NCBI GenBank assembly: GCA_964608055.1
Contig: CAZSMJ010000118.1
Coordinates: 1-6,113 of the forward strand
Reading direction: 5' to 3'
DNA length: 6,113 nt
Origin: JALYNX01 sp964608055
GTDB lineage: Bacteria > Actinomycetota > Acidimicrobiia > Spongiisociales > ZC4RG35
In this document: positions 5,404 to 6,113 of the stretch, piece after piece
Layout: each line of letters begins with the position of its first letter
Position numbering within the stretch: position 1 is the stretch's first letter
Translations under genes and position numbers: made by a program
Notes under the pieces: model-generated
Database searches by the model: none
What the model was told of the DNA's origin: nothing
What the model saw: the letters and a program-made list of their open reading frames with translations, nothing else

Positions 5404-6113
5404 GTGGCAAAAGTTCTCTGTGTTCTGTACGACGATCCTGTCGACGGGTATCCGAAGTCGTACGCCCGAGATGGGATTCCTGGGATCGAGCGCTACTACG
5501 ACGGTCAGACCACCCCGACGCCGCAGCAGATCGACTTCAAGCCGGGTGACCTTTTAGGCAGCGTTTCCGGGGAGCTCGGGTTGCGGCGGTTCCTCGAGGA
5601 ACGCCGCCACGAGTTTGTTGTCACGTCGGACAAGGACGGGCCGGACTCGGTCTTCGAGCGTGAGCTCCCGGACACCGAGGTCGTCATCTCCCAGCCGTTC
5701 TGGCCTGCTTACCTGACGGCTGAAAGGATCGCGAAAGCGCCCGGGCTGAAGCTCGCGATCACGGCTGGGATAGGGTCGGACCATGTTGATCTGGCAGCGG
5801 CGATGGAGAAGGGGATCACTGTCACCGAGGTCACCTATTCCAACAGCATAAGTGTTTCCGAGCACGTGGTGATGATGATCCTGTCCCTGGTGCGGAACTA
5901 CATCCCGTCGTATCAATGGGTCGTCAAGGGCGGATGGAACATCGCCGACTGCGTCGCCAGGTCGTACGACCTCGAGGGAATGCAAGTCGGGACAGTCGCT
6001 GCCGGCCGGATCGGTTCCGCCGTGCTCAGGCGGCTGAAGCCTTTTGAGGTGGGACTGCACTACACCGATCGACACCGACTTCCGGAGGAGGTCGAGCGCG
6101 AGCTCGGCGTGAC
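5404..6113 (+). CDS. fdh: NAD-dependent formate dehydrogenase, 3'-truncated by the window edge
   Basis: This enzyme oxidises formate to CO2 with NAD+. It is a metal-free cytosolic dehydrogenase of the D-2-hydroxyacid dehydrogenase superfamily. 236 codons of about 400 are present. Long stretches match, from memory, the Pseudomonas sp. 101 enzyme: AKVLCVLYDDPVDGYPK at the N-terminus, LLGSVSGELGLR, VVTSDKDGPDSVFEREL, VVISQPFWPAYLT, TAGIGSDHVDL and SEHVVMMILSLVRNY. The substrate-binding Asn is N147 (N146 in the Pseudomonas numbering, which omits Met). The dinucleotide loop is VGTVAAGRIG (195-204). D222-R-H gives the acidic residue that selects NAD+ over NADP+. The catalytic Arg and His lie beyond the window edge. 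One difference is Ser at 146, where the Pseudomonas enzyme has Cys145. GTG 5404 reproduces the family N-terminus exactly. Its own promoter suggests an independent transcription unit for formate detoxification, C1 oxidation or NADH supply. Confidence 0.95.
   Translation, partial: MAKVLCVLYDDPVDGYPKSYARDGIPGIERYYDGQTTPTPQQIDFKPGDLLGSVSGELGLRRFLEERRHEFVVTSDKDGPDSVFERELPDTEVVISQPFWPAYLTAERIAKAPGLKLAITAGIGSDHVDLAAAMEKGITVTEVTYSNSISVSEHVVMMILSLVRNYIPSYQWVVKGGWNIADCVARSYDLEGMQVGTVAAGRIGSAVLRRLKPFEVGLHYTDRHRLPEEVERELGV

Noticed and set aside
5554..6075. Minus-strand frame of 173 codons opposite formate dehydrogenase
   Set aside because: The plus-strand product matches a well-known enzyme over its whole length, and this antisense frame shows no domain.
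1..6113. CRISPR array, tRNA/rRNA, transposase or phage gene, toxin-antitoxin or other defence system
   Set aside because: Read on both strands, none of their signatures is present. All larger frames with recognisable products are metabolic or single-gene proteins.

Overview
The window is GC-rich, densely coding bacterial DNA. Three of its genes have a TANNNT hexamer exactly 8 nt before the start codon and no usable Shine-Dalgarno sequence. This is the pattern of leaderless transcripts, which are common in Actinobacteria. With GTG/TTG starts, an RDD protein carrying actinobacterial-style nonapeptide repeats and a short-form IlvC/IlvD pair, the best guess is a high-GC actinobacterium, perhaps an uncultured acidimicrobial-type lineage. 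That placement is inference; nothing here fixes the taxon.

Layout. (1) Positions 1-639: the 3' part of a GNAT acetyltransferase gene whose reading frame is open to the left edge, closed by a good intrinsic terminator (656-700). (2) 715-915: a 66-residue putative zinc-binding protein, then 945-1307: an NTF2/SnoaL-like protein. (3) 1308-1424: a cluster of three strong hairpins between the convergent NTF2-like and ilvC genes. (4) 1425-4160: a divergent branched-chain amino acid locus, with ilvC on the minus strand and ilvD on the plus strand separated by only 60 bp. (5) 4199-5269: an RDD-family membrane protein with an N-terminal run of 9-residue repeats. (6) 5404 to the right edge: the first 236 codons of an NAD-dependent formate dehydrogenase very like the Pseudomonas sp. 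101 enzyme, preceded by a sigma-70-like -10 element.

How the genes work together. IlvC and IlvD catalyse consecutive steps of valine/isoleucine synthesis: reductoisomerisation of acetolactate, then dehydration of the dihydroxy acid. They share one small divergent promoter region. Formate dehydrogenase would oxidise formate to CO2 and make NADH. The remaining genes have no evident link to these pathways and look like single-gene transcription units. I found no mobile element, CRISPR array, RNA gene, defence system or other clearly new multi-gene system. The points most worth a second look are the leaderless-promoter spacing, the hairpin cluster, the RDD repeats and the small zinc protein behind a terminator.
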